Source: an uncultured Bacteroidales bacterium
Lineage (GTDB): Bacteria; Bacteroidota; Bacteroidia; Bacteroidales; Bacteroidaceae
Direction: 5' to 3'
Length of the DNA stretch: 7,299 nt
Assembly (NCBI GenBank): GCA_947367415.1
Contig: CANBEE010000138.1
Coordinates: 1 to 7,299, forward strand
Shown: positions 7,258 to 7,299 of the stretch, piece by piece
Numbering within the stretch: the stretch's first letter is position 1
Layout of the letters: each line of letters opens with the position of its first letter
The notes under the pieces: generated by a model
Told to the model about the DNA's origin: nothing
Seen by the model: the letters and a program-made list of their open reading frames with translations, nothing else
Database searches by the model: none
Position numbers and translations under genes: made by a program

Positions 7258-7299
7258 CTCTTCGTCTTGGACTTGAACCAAGGACCCTCTGATTAACAG
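7258..7299 (-). tRNA. tRNA-Asn (anticodon GTT), second copy, cut by the window edge
   Basis: These 42 bases are identical to the 3' portion of the complete tRNA-Asn gene exactly 100 bp away. They comprise the discriminator, the acceptor 3' strand, the T-arm, the variable loop, the 3' anticodon strand and the whole anticodon loop with GTT at 7295-7297. The 5' half lies beyond the window. A 26-bp AT-rich spacer (7232-7257) without a terminator or evident promoter separates the copies, so they are probably transcribed together. It is almost certainly a complete gene in the genome, but an integration-derived 3' fragment cannot be excluded from this window. Confidence 0.88.

Noticed and set aside
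1..7299. CRISPR array, insertion sequence, phage, toxin-antitoxin or other defence system
   Set aside because: There are no regularly spaced repeats, terminal inverted repeats, transposase or integrase motifs, or small gene pairs. The three genes, two terminators and tRNAs account for nearly all of the window.

Overview
The window comes from a Bacteroidetes genome, probably order Bacteroidales and possibly Prevotellaceae. The reasons are an adjacent SusC-like/SusD-like outer-membrane gene pair (essentially confined to this phylum), starts without a strong Shine-Dalgarno sequence in AT-rich spacers, and tRNA genes with no encoded CCA. The genus is inference from overall character, not from any marker gene.

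Positions 2-7025 hold three closely spaced genes on the + strand. The first is the 3' part of a gene for a fasciclin (FAS1) domain protein, cut off at its 5' end by the window edge. After 16 bp comes a SusC/RagA-type TonB-dependent outer-membrane transporter (1128 aa), and after a further 30 bp a SusD/RagB-type surface lipoprotein (653 aa). Neither spacer contains a recognisable terminator or promoter. A strong intrinsic terminator follows the third gene at 7050-7076, so this looks like the promoter-distal end of an operon whose promoter lies upstream of the window.

The likely joint role is import across the outer membrane. The SusD-like lipoprotein forms a lid on the SusC-like barrel and captures a ligand, often a glycan and sometimes a peptide, which the barrel imports using TonB energy. 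The FAS1 protein probably acts as an extra surface binding or adhesion component. No carbohydrate-active enzyme, peptidase, sigma/anti-sigma pair or two-component regulator is visible, so the substrate cannot be named.

Positions 7077-7299 contain a convergent, minus-strand tRNA-Asn(GTT) array: one complete gene at 7158-7231 and the 3' part of a second copy (7258-7299) running off the window. A minus-strand intrinsic terminator lies at 7117-7153. The operon and the tRNA array therefore end tail to tail, each with its own one-directional terminator.

I see no mobile element, CRISPR array, phage gene or defence system, and no convincing previously undescribed system. The points most worth a second look are the FAS1 protein as part of a SusC/D unit, the absence of the usual Ton-box-like motif in the SusC-like protein, and the tandem tRNA array beside this accessory-type locus.
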